Assembly: GCF_048128805.1 (NCBI RefSeq)
Contig: NC_136003.1
Coordinates: 20,418,840 to 20,482,839, forward strand
Origin: Centroberyx gerrardi
Taxonomy: Eukaryota; Chordata; Actinopteri; Beryciformes; Berycidae
DNA: 64,000 nt
Direction of reading: 5' to 3'
A program made the position numbers and the translations under genes. Below, piece after piece: positions 1 to 13,900 of the stretch; positions within the stretch are counted from its first letter, which is position 1, and each line of letters begins with the position of its first letter. The notes beneath the pieces are model-generated. The model saw nothing but the letters and a program-made list of their open reading frames with translations, made no database searches and had not been told where the DNA came from.

Positions 1-3000
1 ATCAATAGTTTGGATCCAAAATGCTCTTTGGGTATGGAATATGACCTCCTCTGGACACGACTGAGGACCTGGCCAGAGGGCGTAGGATACTCATAGTCCT
101 GCACACAGCTCCTTGATGAACATGTCACACTTTTCTTTAATGACAGACCAAAGGCTTGTGGCAGCCCACACCTCACACCCAGCCTGATTGTTCTGGGTAA
201 TATGATGCTACGTGTCTGAAGATAAAACACCGGCACGGCATACGGGCCGATCCCACCCGTCCTCCCTCTGCTGCACATGCTGCTTTCAACCCAAGGTCAT
301 AACCTGCCATTAGATTCCACCTAACACCCTGCCCTTATTTGTTTTGCGCAAAGCTAACACTTTACACACCGCCGCTTTATTTCCAGCAAGACCTAGCCCA
401 TCTAATGACAGAAAGGACTGCATACAAAGGTCTCACAATTGCAACTGTTGCTGTGCGAGCGTGACTGTAACACCATGCCTCAGTGTAGGAGCTATGGGGC
501 TTCTGTCTGAGCAGGTCACTGTCAAAGTCCAGCCCACATATCAGTAGCAGCAAGGGTCATCAGGCTGAGGGGTTGTGACCCCGAGAGAAGGCTTCATTAG
601 GCTAACTGGGGATGTGCTGCTGGGAGCCAATTACTCCCCAGCTGCCCAGTAGAAGGGCATTATAGTGAGAGGGAGACCACTCAGTCACTCCTCTCAGTGA
701 CAGGAACAGCAGGACACCAGATGAGGGATCATAGTCGTTCACTGTTCTTCTGTTTTACTGTTGTGCTGAGTACTGCTGTCATGAGACGCCCACTGCAAAC
801 AGATTTCAAACTGAAACGAGGACAGGGAGCTCTTTAATGATGTTGGGGGGGATTTAAATCCAGCTCAGTATCCCCTTGTAGGTTTGACTTTCTGTTTGCC
901 CTTCCTGTTTCTCTACATGAGGGCATACTGTTCATTGTGGAGGGATTATGGGTGAGAGAGTTTCTGACAGGGCTGGCGGATGTGAAGACTCATCCAGGCT
1001 GATTTAACAGTGTCCAGAGACCCTCTAGAGCAGTACGTTTTGGGGGTTGGGGTTGGGGTTGGAGTTGAGAAGACCCTTGGAGATGCTTTCACAAATGCTC
1101 CCTGCTGGAGAGGGGGCAGGGTGTCTGGACTGGGACCGGCCTGTTCGTCTGAGTGGGGACTAATGAAAACAAATGATCTGACAAGGTCATGGGGTCGAGA
1201 TCAAGGCTGAAGGATCCCCCGCCCCTCTCAATTTCCAACTTGGGAGATTAATGAGGCCGCAGTAGTACTGGGTCCAGAGAGCAGCCATTTCTCAGTATCA
1301 TTTACTCCCTGAGGCCTGTGAACCCTGTGGCAGTGGTGTGCAGCCCACCTGTTGGCCCATTAAAGTCTTATGATGCAGAGCCTGAGGGCATCTCTCTTGA
1401 CTGGGGGCTGTAACTGCACTGTCCTGTACTGCACAGTTAGAAACATACCATGCCATCATGGCTATAACAAAACTAGTGTATCCTAAAGCTTGTCTTGTGT
1501 CAGTTTTTTTCCAACGGCCCATTATAGATCCACTAACTTCTTGCAATCTTCATTTTTAACAATGTTTCACACAGACATGTGTGTAAATCCGAATAGGACG
1601 TGTGTGACATCTTGCTAATTGCTGTAATGGAAACATTGCAAAGATGCCGCTCTCAAGCTGATTTGGAAAAAATTTCGCACCAGATGTTTCTCCTTGTTAA
1701 AGCTTGATTCAAGTAGCGCTCTCCATCTCGTCACATGACCTAGCCACACGCATTTGGATTTCACACTTGCCTAAAATACTTGCATGAAATCAGCAGATGA
1801 GATACTCAGAGACAAAGTGAGACTTTTTTTATGTGACATGCCATCAACTGCGTGTCTGTACATTAACAGGGAAGTAGATGTCCCCAATGATCAGCCCAGA
1901 CCAGATGCTGAAGCTGAGGCTTCACTCAGTGGTGCTGAAGAGTCAAGATGTTAAGCGGTACTTGAGGCAAGGCTGCTCCCTTCTGGACAGTTCACCTAAC
2001 AGCAGTTCAGGCAGCAGGTACAAATCACAATAAAGTAAGAAATCTTTCACAAGAGTAGAGAGCCCTTCATTTACTGTAACTAATGAAAAATTGTAAGAAT
2101 TTAGCACTATTGTTAAAGCTGAAAAATGTATTTAAAAACTGTATTGTTCTGGTAAATTAACAATGAGCACAGCATCTTTAACCAAAGCATATTAATTTGT
2201 TTATATTGTTAACACGCTATCCTTTAATTTAATTTCTTCATAATGCAGAATTAATACATGTCATGTAGGCTCGTGCTCTTTAGCTGCATTGACACAGAGA
2301 GTTCACTAGATGGAGATGTAAGCTAAGCCGACTCTATAACAATCAAGGCTGTCGTGGAGAGCCACTACCCACCTTTTTATTTACGGGATAGAGTACATCC
2401 ACCTTTTCAGGCGGACATGATACAGGATAGGATATAAATGCATGGTAATAGTAAGTTGGGTCAAATTGTTATTATTTATACAAAGACAGGGGATTTTAGG
2501 GACAATATGTTTAAAAAAAAAATGCTTTTCTGAAAATATAATTGTTTTGTTGTTTCTATTATTTGGGCTACATTATGATGATCACTTAGACTGCTGGTCA
2601 CACCTTTTTGTTTACCACAGCATCTGATGACAATGCAGCCGTGCCATGTTCTAGATCCAGACAATATGGGTTTTCCCCACACAGTGGGCTGTGTTTTGTC
2701 ACGAGCAGGGGCCCGGGCTTTGATTTAAAGCAATATTAGTCTTATTTTACTGTCCGCCAGTCGCCCTGCCTGCCAAAGTCTACTAAAGTGTGCTCCATAA
2801 ACCCTAATTAGAATGTAAACCAACCCTTACACGCCCGTCTGATCACGCGTAATAGCCATCTGGGAAAAGCCGGCTGGATTCTTTATTGTAGATCAGTTTT
2901 GATTTACTACATTTCCCACACTGCATTGCTGCGCAGCGGCTACTTGTCACTATGCTGTCGCTCTCTGCCCGAGTGCCCGTAGCGGTGAATTGGTCCAGCA

Positions 3001-3216
3001 TCCCTGCGCAGGCTATGGGGCAAATGTAGATATACAAAAAATACTTTGAAAATATGTAATCTGAGAACATGTTCTCGGTCTTGGCAAATCGCGATGAGGG
3101 AAGGAAAATATGACAGAGCGGATTTTTTGCTGCGCCTCTGTGGAGCACGGGCCGTTATTTTGAGAGAAATAATGCGGAATCTTCCCCCCACTAGGTGTTA
3201 ACGCAGAAAATACAAG
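1..3216. other. Upstream flank and 5' region of arhgap44
   Basis: No convincing coding exon was found on either strand; the short open frames here lack family resemblance and splice context. The last 300 to 400 bases before the arhgap44 start codon are richer in CpG than the AT-rich stretch at about 2050-2600 and probably contain the promoter and 5' UTR, but no TATA box or transcription start can be fixed by eye. A G-run block of GGGGTT type sits near 1037-1063. Confidence 0.5.
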
Positions 3217-6200
3217 ATGAAGAAGCAGTTCAATCGGATGCGACAGCTCGCCAACCAAACGGTGGGCAGGTAAGCGAACCTTTTCAGTGCGCTATTAACG
3301 CCGGGTTTTTCAAGTCAGAGGGAAGGAGAAAACCCCCTGGAATGGCCCCACTATAGGACTTGAATCATAGCCATGCAAATATGATTTCTGTTACATGTTA
3401 TTAGGCTGCATGTACAAAATGGAAAATGATCAGTGCAATCGGGATAATGCAGATGAACAAAGAATAGCCTATATCCATAATGCATTGCCTTTAGGGCTGC
3501 TTTGCGTAATGTCCATTGGAATACCGCATAGGCAGCATGTAGGCGCATTGCCCTACAGTACAACCTGCCCACTGAAATACATAAAATATAGACCATCGCA
3601 GCACCACAGAGCATCACAAAGAGAGAAGCTTCAGCCAGGTCTCACTGAGGGCTTCTGAAATAAATGGGCACGATATTATGAAGTTATGTTCTGTTGAAAT
3701 TTGCCTCCTGTCACCAAACCTGTCAAAGGTGCACATGATGCAGACGGATGCGGTGTGGGCTGCGACGTGAGGGAAAATGGAAAAAAAAAGGCGCAATGTT
3801 TTCATTACGCAGTACTGTCAGCTGTGAGGAGGGAAGCACCTCGTTAGGTGTGGGCTATCATATCTGTGCGTTCACGAAGGTCGTGTTCTGCATCTGGCAC
3901 TTATCTAACATGCACTTTTTTTTTTTTGAATATGTCATTTGCTGTTTAACCTCTTAAAGAGAGCAGTGAATAAGGTGCTGATGTTGTTGGCTTTTTCACA
4001 TCCCTATCCTCACAGGTAACAAATATAAGCACCATGGTTTCTATGACTGTCCTGTACTTGTTCTGCACCACAGTGGCTCTGGAATCCCTTTGCACCTACA
4101 GGAATAGATTGCTTTTGACCTTTTAACATTGGTGATATGTGTTTATCACTCTACCCCCACCCTGTTTGTTCACCTCACTGGGAGGCAGAGCAGCTTGTCA
4201 AGCGGTGCTGGACCAGAAGGCGCTCTTTGCTCAGCACCGGGGGATTAGGACAAGGTGGTGTGGGTCATTATTATTACAAGGCTGTGCGAGTGTCATGCAC
4301 TCAGGAGGGGAGACACACCTTAGATTTGTTGCAGGCTTGGAGTCTGTCAGTTACCCCTGGCACAGGCAGCCTTTTCTAGCTCCAGTCTTTTTATAGCCAT
4401 TTCTGTGTGAATCATTTAGGGAGCGTGTGCGGGTGTGATTGTGGAAATGTGTGTGGGCGGGTTTGTGGGCCTTTATATGAGCGGAGAAGGTAGGGCAGTT
4501 CTTCGGTTTGTGTGTGTGTGTGTGTGTGTGGGGGGGTGTGTGTATGTATAAATGCAGCATATATAAGCGTGTGTATACATTTCTACCGCCTAATTTGCAT
4601 GCACTCCCCACATGTGGCGGATGCCGGTGCTGTGCGGTGCTATGTGAGTATAATATTCTCCTCACACTCTGCTGTTTACCAAGGATGTCTATCCGGGAGC
4701 AGCGGCAGCAACCTGCTGAGGTGGTCTGTCTCTACCACGGTGCTATAATGAGCAACAACACGCTCCCTGGACAGTTCTGCCCCCCTGCTAATTACACCTA
4801 CTGTGCAGGGCCAGGGCTGCCACTCTCAACCCCTGCCTGTTATCAAAGTGGGGATTGAAGTTAACAGCCAATGTGGGGACACAAGTTAACAGCCATGCAA
4901 GGTCCATTGCTATATAATTCTAGGGCTTTTGCTCAGGGGCAGGACACTGGATCGGAGGGGTTGGGGCTCAGGTGTGACCCTCTGTTCTGGCCAGGTGACC
5001 TTCAGGAGTGTCACCCCTTGGCTGTGTCAAACTGGGAGAGATGGAGAGGAGGGCAAAGCCAAAGCCTTGCGACTCAACCTGCTAAACCACTTTGACTGGG
5101 CGGGTTCACTGAATGGCAGCGAGGCAAGCAAGAGACATATTACAGTTTCTTTTTGAATTAGTATTATTGTTATTGTTGTCTGGTAATAGGAGAAACACAT
5201 TGTGATCAGATTGTCCGTAGCAACATTGCAAATAACAAGAAATAGTTTGTAATAATAGATTAATTAATTGCTAATTATAGTCAAGCTTGCAATGTCTTGG
5301 AGGTGTTCCTTGCTTTTAAACAATTTCCATTCTTCTTTTGAAATGTGAATGTAACACACACAGAGTATGACTCTATTTTCAATATTATTCACCCTTTGTT
5401 CAGTGTCCTAATTGGTACCTGCCTATGTTATGTTCATGGTACTAACACTGCCTGGGTCTGGAGTTCAATTCCCCCTTGGGTCACCCATGTTAATATTACA
5501 CCCAATCATGGTACTGTAAGGATAAAAGAGTCCATCACATGTGGGTTAGGATGTAACTAAGAAAATGAAAATCTGTATGCGTCTGTGCTCTCTAAAGGTC
5601 AGTACGCTACTTGTTGTTTGCTGTCATCTTGTTGTGCCTGTATTTGTAGACTTTGTCATCTTCTTCCCATTCATACTTTGGAGGAAGGAAAGAGGCGTCC
5701 TGCTGAGGCATGGGGGCCATGGGTGGGGCTGGGCTGGAACATGAAGGGTGACAGGAGGGGATGTGTCTGTACCACTGAAGAGAAGAGTGTGTGTGTGCGT
5801 GGGTGCGTGTGTTTGCATGTGGCAGGATGCTTTACGTGCACGCATGCTTAGATCCACATGTCTATGTTTAAGTGTGCACACGTGCGTTAGTGCAGGATCA
5901 GCAGGGGAGGCGGGACAAATGAGTGTGTGCGCTGATTAATGAGCCAACTAAATGTACGCATTCACACAACAAGGATTCCAGACACGTTACATTTCATTTC
6001 TCAAAACACTGCAGCTCCCTTTCCGTGACAGCATCCCTATTTTAATAGATGTTGAACACATCCCATGGAGGATATTAGATCAACTGGCTTAGTGTGTTAA
6101 GGCAGGCTATGTGTCACTGTTCTAGTTGATTCTAATGGAGATGCCTTGGGTTTAAACTCCAGCTGCCTTTTCAGTTTCTCTCCACTGGTCGGCCATGTGA

Positions 6201-6815
6201 AATGGATTTCAATGCTTGGAGGACAAGAACATCTTTGATTTGAATATACTCAATAAATCATCAAATCACAAATCAGTCAGAACATTGTCATTTCCGGTTT
6301 CACTGTGATCACAGTTATGCTGCTTCTTGTTCTCATTGAACACCCTGTGTGAGGCTTTGGCTTTGTCATTCTGCTGGCTAGAGACTGGCCAGTCTTCAAC
6401 GTGAAGCAGGGTTTGCTCTGTTGGTTGGAGCGTTTGACCTTTCTGAACCTCAGCAGTCTCTGAGGAGCCGTTAATCCTGCTGACTGGTCCTCAGTCTCTT
6501 CTGTCCGACTCCATGAATCCAGAACCAGTGGACTGCCATCTTGGAAACTGTCTGACTCCAATAATTGTGTGTGTGTGTGTGTGTTCAACCGTGTGTGCAC
6601 ATTTGTGTGGGTTTGTGTGGGTTTATGTGGGTGGGTGGGTGGGTGATGCATTTGTGCATGAGTGTGGGTGGGTGGGTGTGTGGGTGCATTTGTGTATTAG
6701 TGTGAGTGTGAGTAAGGCGATAACGAGTAAGGCATTATAACTGCCAGTGATTTGTCTATTTCTGTAATTGTTCTGGCTTGTGTTATCATGTCTGTATGAC
6801 CTGGTGTGTGTTTTT

Positions 6816-6857
<42 letters not shown>

Positions 6858-7777
6858 TTAAGTGGGATGGGGATTGAAGGTCTTCCTTCAGTGGGGGTTG
6901 GTGATCAGGTGTGCTGTGTCAGCATCTCTCTGGCTCTATGAGGCTGCTGCTGCCTGGCTGAGTGGGATGCATGTCATGTGACCGCTGGCTCCACCAATCC
7001 CCTCTCTAGGCAAGACTTCATATCGGAGGATGTGCAGCCATGCATACTGCAGCTACAGAGGAACATGCTAAGGAACACTGAGTGAGACAGAGGGCAGTTG
7101 CAGCTCAGTGAATTAGGAGGAATTATACCTGATTACAATCTGTTTTACATTTTACCCATCATTTTACAGGTTCAGAGTTAATGAAGGCTTCTGTCTTTAG
7201 TCTACCCTTATCCATGTTGTTAAAATTAATTTACAGTGCTATAGTGAACTACACTTGAGTACTTCTGAGTATTTGACATACTGTATATATACAGTGAAGC
7301 CATGAGAAGATTAGTTTGGTTCAGCTAGCTCCCACCCTCCATCTCTCTTGACCTATTTCTCAATTCCCCACTCCCTGCCTGCCCTATCTAGGTCTAGGAC
7401 AGCCTGGTAAAAGATTCCATGATACAAGCCCATAAAATTATGTCATGTCTTGCGATAGGCAATATCATACATATGAAGGGAAGGAGGAAACAGAACCTAA
7501 CTGAAGCATATTCCATTTTTATCTTGATTCATTTCTTCATACTTGTCAAGGGCATCACCCCGTCGATCCCTAACTCCCTGACAAACCCCCACCCACCACC
7601 CATCTCCACACACTGCACTAGTCACCTGAACTCTGCTCACCAATAATGCTAGTGTATGCTAATAGCTTTCTTCCTGCTTGTGCCTTTAGGACACGCTTCA
7701 GCTCGCTACTCCACGATGCAATTATCAGAGAATAGCAGCCATTTGCAGCCTGGCAGATGAGTAGTAGACTCTCTCTC

Positions 7778-7844
<67 letters not shown>

Positions 7845-10800
7845 CCTCTGTGACGCACTCGATGAATGTGTTACAGCTGAGCTAGCATGCTGGCCCCTCA
7901 TGGTTTTTCGATGACAACAGGCAAGGATCCGCAGAGACAAATTCAACACAGACTGAGATGGGATGTTAGAGAAGGAGAAAAAGGAACAAAGGGCCAGCAA
8001 CTATGACTGCTGTGTGTGTGTGTGTTTCTGTTGTGAATTTGTGTGTATGTGTGTGTGAGAACTTTGTGCAATTGTGTGTACGCATGTGTGTGTCTGTGCG
8101 TGTGTTTATGCACTGCAGTGTGTACAGTATCATGCACTATGAGTGAGTGTTGCCCTCTGCTATCATGCTGATAAAAGACTGGTCTGTATTTGGAGGAGTC
8201 ACTCATAAAGTTTTGCCATAGCCTTCTTTCCTTCTCTTCTCTATCCCTCCGAGAGATTATGCATAAATCTATCCCCTAACATAGTAATCTTGTACAAACA
8301 AATGACTATAAACATAGCGAATCATTGTCCTTGCCAATGTTTTTACATTCAGCACAGCATTACACATGTAGACCTCTTGGCAAGGATGTGTGCCGCACTC
8401 TTGTGAACGGAGCATATGGCAGTCGACAGGTAACGTGAGATGTGGGAGGAAACACTGTTGCATCCCAATGCAGCATCTCCTCCCCTCCTCTCTAATCCTC
8501 CACCCCCATGCTGCCTCCTCTGGCTTGGCAGGCAAGGACAGCACCATGGAGATCTCAGAGAGGGTGGCCTTCGCAACACCGATGATTCACTGAACTGGAT
8601 TCACCTCTGTCTAGTTTCTTGCTCATCACATTGTTGAGCCGTGAGCGAAAGTGCACACTCTCTCCATCCTATTTAGCAAGTCAATGCCCTTTCATGACGA
8701 GGGCTCCTAAAGGCCAATGTATACCTCTGTGTAAGGCACGCTGTAGGTCTTTGCCGTGCCAGCGTAGCCTGCAGAGACTACCAGCTGTTGCTTATGTGCA
8801 CCTCTCCCAAAATGTAACTGTGTGTAGGATGCAAGAAGCAAGCAGCAAGAACTGTGATTGGCCCGCTTCATATTCCGTCCTACCTGTATCCGGAGGATGT
8901 CCGCCAATAGTGAAGACAACATGGAGCAGATCGAAGCTGAGGAGGTTCGGAAATATGTTCATTTGACACCTCAACCCCGAATTATAAAGATTACCCGACG
9001 TCACTGAATTTGTGGTGAGAAATATCCCAGAACATGAGTTTCAGAGAATGTAAGCACTACTACTTCTGTTGTTATTACTTCTGACAAAGCACAAAATCGG
9101 CTCTGACACAGCGTAGAATCGCCAACGCAGAACCATAAATGCTCACACACCTACACCAACGGCGTAGCAACGGCGGCACTTCGACACAGAAGTAGAACTT
9201 GGCCTTAATGCGTAGTTGTTAGCCAGTAGCCATCGGTAATCAATAACGAGTCACCACTTGCATTCGTGTCCTCAATCATGTACACATTATCTTTTTTTTT
9301 GAAGCAAGAATTATTGCTCTAATTGTGCGGTGCCATTCAGTGCTAGTATCTGTGTTGATAACCCTCCCATAACCCCATCAGTGCCTCTCAGAGACAACTT
9401 ACTGCAGGGTAGAGTTTGTAATAAAGAGCCTTTGTCAAGAGGCCATTTTGGCCATCAAAAGAGGGATGATGTAATATCAGACAGAGGGGCTGTTGCTCCC
9501 TTTCCATGTCGCTGATTCCCTCAACAGCACAACCTCTTAAAGAGCCCCCGCTGTATTAGTGGTCCACTATGAACTCAGCACAAGTGTACTTGTGTACTTT
9601 TAAGATCACATACAAAAGAAACAAGATGGTCTGCTGTGACTGCCAGACATGGCTGGTTGTCAGTGAGGCGGCTCGATCTCAACTGACTCTCACTCTCATT
9701 TGCACTTTGATTTTCCCCTCGTCCCCATCGACCTATTGCACATTAAAGTAGGTTCGATCACGGCCACAGTATGCCATGGGTGTTGGTAAAGAGTTGACCC
9801 AGTCTGTTGCTCATGCTCTCAGCTCCAATAGGAAGTGACCTCAGGGCCTGACAGAGCCGCAGCTAATGAATCTGACGCAGTACAAGCTGCACGCTCCGAG
9901 GCATGCAGGAACAATATATGGGGCTTAAAGAGAATAGCATTGTGAGAGGGTGGAAATAGCATATAGTTAATAAGCTACTAATAGATGCTATCACACACAC
10001 AGGGTGTGGAGATTTCCAAGTGCATTCCCCTCTTTGAATAACCCCACTGAAGTGTTTTGTTTATTTTAGGTTACATAATAATATATATAATACATGCTCC
10101 TGTAAAAGAGTTTGGCTTAAGCAAAAAATATTGGGAAAGTAATGTCACTGGTTTACTCACTGTACTGTACTGTACTGTGCGCTACTCAGTCTTCTCCATC
10201 CCCACTGGTGTATGACCCAAGGCCTTAGTTAGATACAGTTAATTCTAAGCAATAAACAGGCTAGAGCAAGTGGCATTGTTGTTAGGAATAACTTTGTTCT
10301 CCGAAGGCGACATCCATGGGCGACTCCCTCTCAACTTGCCCACTTCCTTCCATTCAGGAATGGCAAAAGGCTCAAAACAGGAAGCATTAATCCACTACAT
10401 AATAATTTCCTGTTTTGTTTACCTCTCATCTCCTTTGCTTGCATATATATATATGTAAATAAAGTTTACTTTGCTATTTCATGGTAAAGGAAAGGATCCT
10501 CCATCTCGCTTTCTGTACAGCAGAGGCAGAATCCTTCATTTGGTTTGGTTGCCTAGAAACGCTCGTTTGGTATTGGCTGTTGTATCACACTTATTTGGGT
10601 TTGCCAGCCCACATGTTAGATATTGGAGCTTTTGGAAAATGGTGTAGAAAAAGATTGTAGAAAGACAAGAATTGATGAGTTGTGAAAGATGATTTGGTTT
10701 TTCAGATTTGGTAGACAATACAGCACACAATTGATCTTTGTTTATTCATTCTATCTACTTGATGCTCCATACTAGATATGTCACATGCTTTAGGTGCAGT

Positions 10801-10942
10801 GTCTGTTCAAACAGACGCCAAGTGTAAAGACACAGTCAACTCAGAGCACAGAGGGCCTCTTGTGGAGATTATTCACCATAAATAAAGTTATTAGAGATAA
10901 CTCACTGCTTGTGTTTCTAATGCAGTACAACTGAATGCTGCA

Positions 10943-10999
<57 letters not shown>

Positions 11000-13900
11000 A
11001 CACACACACTCTCTCTCACTCTGGACGTGTGTGTGTGTGCATGCGTGTGTGTTTGTGTGTGCGTGCATGCTTCCGTGCGTGTGTGTGTACACTCCTCTCA
11101 CAGTTATTCTTGCATACTTAACAAAGCTGTGACCTAGTTTGCTGGACAACTACAGTAAGTGGGTTTTTCTGTTTTAGTAACCTTGTATCGCTGCACTATG
11201 CCATCCCATCAGCCCTCAGCCTTGTCATTTGGGAGGAAACCATTTGGGCATCTTGATGTGTTTGCACTGCAAAGGTCTGGGGGAAAAAAAAATGTGCTCG
11301 GTGGAGAAGTATTCAGAGAGCATCTCTAGCATGAAAACTGCTGTGTGTGTTTGTGTGTGTGACTGTGGCTCTCATGCCAGCGCTCCGGGCCCTTCAGTGG
11401 CCTGCTGAGGCCCAGAGCCACCATTCTGCTCCACTACCCTCCCCTATCAGCACAGGACCTAGCAGCTAGCACAGCTCTTCCAGGCCTCAGAGCACCTTTG
11501 TTAGCCAGGCTAGCGGTGTGTGACTGGACCTGTGAGGAAACCAGAGCATGACCACTATCTTGTGGGTCAGGCGAACCTCTGAGTTTGACGGGCACAGACC
11601 TGTAGGCTGGAAGCGTCAGATCAGACAGTTGGCTGGGCACCAAGGCAATATGTTCAAGACTGGGGATGTTATTTTATTCACATTTGATTATGTCCGCATG
11701 CATTATTCATGCTTTCATAAACCATGCGCTGTGCTGGAGGGCTGAGCGCCCGGCTGTCCAGCATTAATATATCTTGAGATGGAAATATCTATTATATAAG
11801 ACATACTTCTATGGAATGTACAGCTGAAATGGTCAGCTGGGTATTTGGTGAGCACGTTTCACTTGCAACTTTATGGAATTACAATGACTTGGAATGTCTA
11901 AGTTCCCTGGGCAAATGCGCACAGTGAAATAGCATTTTTCTATGGCCAGCTGTAAAATACACAAGCCCAAATGTCCTCAGTGGAATCAGACCCTACTTCT
12001 TATCAGTGCTTTATTAATGTTGCCACCAGAGGCAGCGAGGGACTTATTCAAATTCTGGCAGTTGATCTGTCTGTGTAAATATTGCCTTAGCTAATTCATC
12101 TTCCTCCAATGTCTGCAGTCGTCCATGTTTGCATTGCACTGCTTTGTAGCTGCTGTTTTCACTGATGTATTACAGAAACAAGGAAGTTTTTGAAATTAGT
12201 CTGCACGTGTTTGTCTAAAAGCTGATGATCAATTTGTTGTTATTTTAAGCATTTTGAGTGGTTTTGTGTGTGTATGTGTGTGCGTGTGTGTGTATGTGCC
12301 TATATTGAGTCATCAGCAGCCCCAGGTAAAGGAATGCCTGTGAAGTGGCAGATGGTTGGCATAAACCTGGCACAGTCTTGTTCCCCCACTGCGAGCACAC
12401 CGCCCACATGGCTGCCAAATCTCCCACGTGTTTACTTTCCTCCCAGGACTCACTCTGCACACTGTTTGTTGAGAAGAATCTCACTCTTCACCTCCAAAAC
12501 CTCTCCCAAACTAGCTCTACATCAGGTCCTATAGGACCGAGCAGCTCCAATGCTTCCTGTATTCCAGCCCATGCGATGCTATTTTGTCGCTCGCCTTGAT
12601 AGGCCGACTATGCGCGATACTGATATCCTGAGAGGAAATACCGCTGTCTGAAAACAAACAAGCTCAAAGAGCAAGACGGCCTGCTGTCTTTGAACAGATC
12701 AAGGCAGATAGGCTGCAATCTCTTTGATGCTTATGTCAGACTGGCCTCATCAGTCGTGCTCAATGAGAAGGGCTAGATTTCTACGTTTTAATTCGTTATT
12801 CCCATGTGTTAAAACTTCACAAACAATTAGCAAAACATGTTTATTTTACCCTTTGCGCCTGTAATGGATTATGTACATTCTTATGTGAAAACTAGCCCTC
12901 CTTCGCAAGCCTACACGACACACACACACACACACACAATCATGGACACAAAGAGAAAGAGAAAGAGAGACGGAGCAAGAGAGGAAGATCCCCCTTAAGT
13001 ATAACATTCTAACATATGCAGCTGTCATCTTGTTGTGATGGTTTGATGGCTTAGCTTATCATCAGAGCCCTTGACACAGACAGCCAGGCCGGAGAGCCTG
13101 ACAGCTCGTCCATCCGTCTCTGCCAAGCTTAGCTAACAGGCTCCCTTCTCCAAGTCCCTGTCACTGCTGGAGCTCCTGTCCTATCTGTGCTGCTGGGCCC
13201 CTGCTGGGGTCCCTCCGCTGCCAGGGTCTCCCAAGGGACCCTCAACCAGCCAATCAGAGGGCAGAGAGACAGTGACGAGCTCACAGCTGCATTGCAGACC
13301 TCCAGGCTACACACTCGGCGTGGAGTGCATGTGACAGTCCGGCCCACAAAGTCTTTTATATTACATACTGACAGAGTTTGCTTTTAGAGGCTGCTGGAGC
13401 GTCGAAGCAAAACTGTGCCAAACTTTACTGTGCTGGGTGCGTTATTTTTGTCCCCTTTTTGCCATGTGATCAGCAAACTGCAATCACACTTACAACATCA
13501 TGCCAGAAATCTCTCGCTCTGGTATCACTCTCTCTTTGTCTCTCTTTCTCTCACACACACACACAAATTTCCTGTCTTTTCTCTCCTAGCTCAGTCAGCA
13601 GAGCAGAGCAGAGCAGTTTTCCAAAAGGCTGGCTGTGATTAGATCCATTGGTACATGGGTTGACCCAGTTCCCATGGCTCCATGCTCACATCTTGGCACT
13701 GAGAATGGAGATGCTAATAACTCGCATCATTAAAACTCAGCTTTCCGGCGACAATGTATGGAACATGCATGAACAACTGCATGTCAATACCAAAACATTT
13801 CGGTGCATTTCTTTTCTGCCATTTTTGGAATGTTATTGTCTTCAACACAGTGACATGGGAGACACTAGATAAAAAAGAGCCGCTATGTGTTGTCTTGACA

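Noticed and set aside
7725-8000. Arg/Glu repeat protein on the minus strand
   Set aside because: Direct translation of the (CT)n microsatellite.
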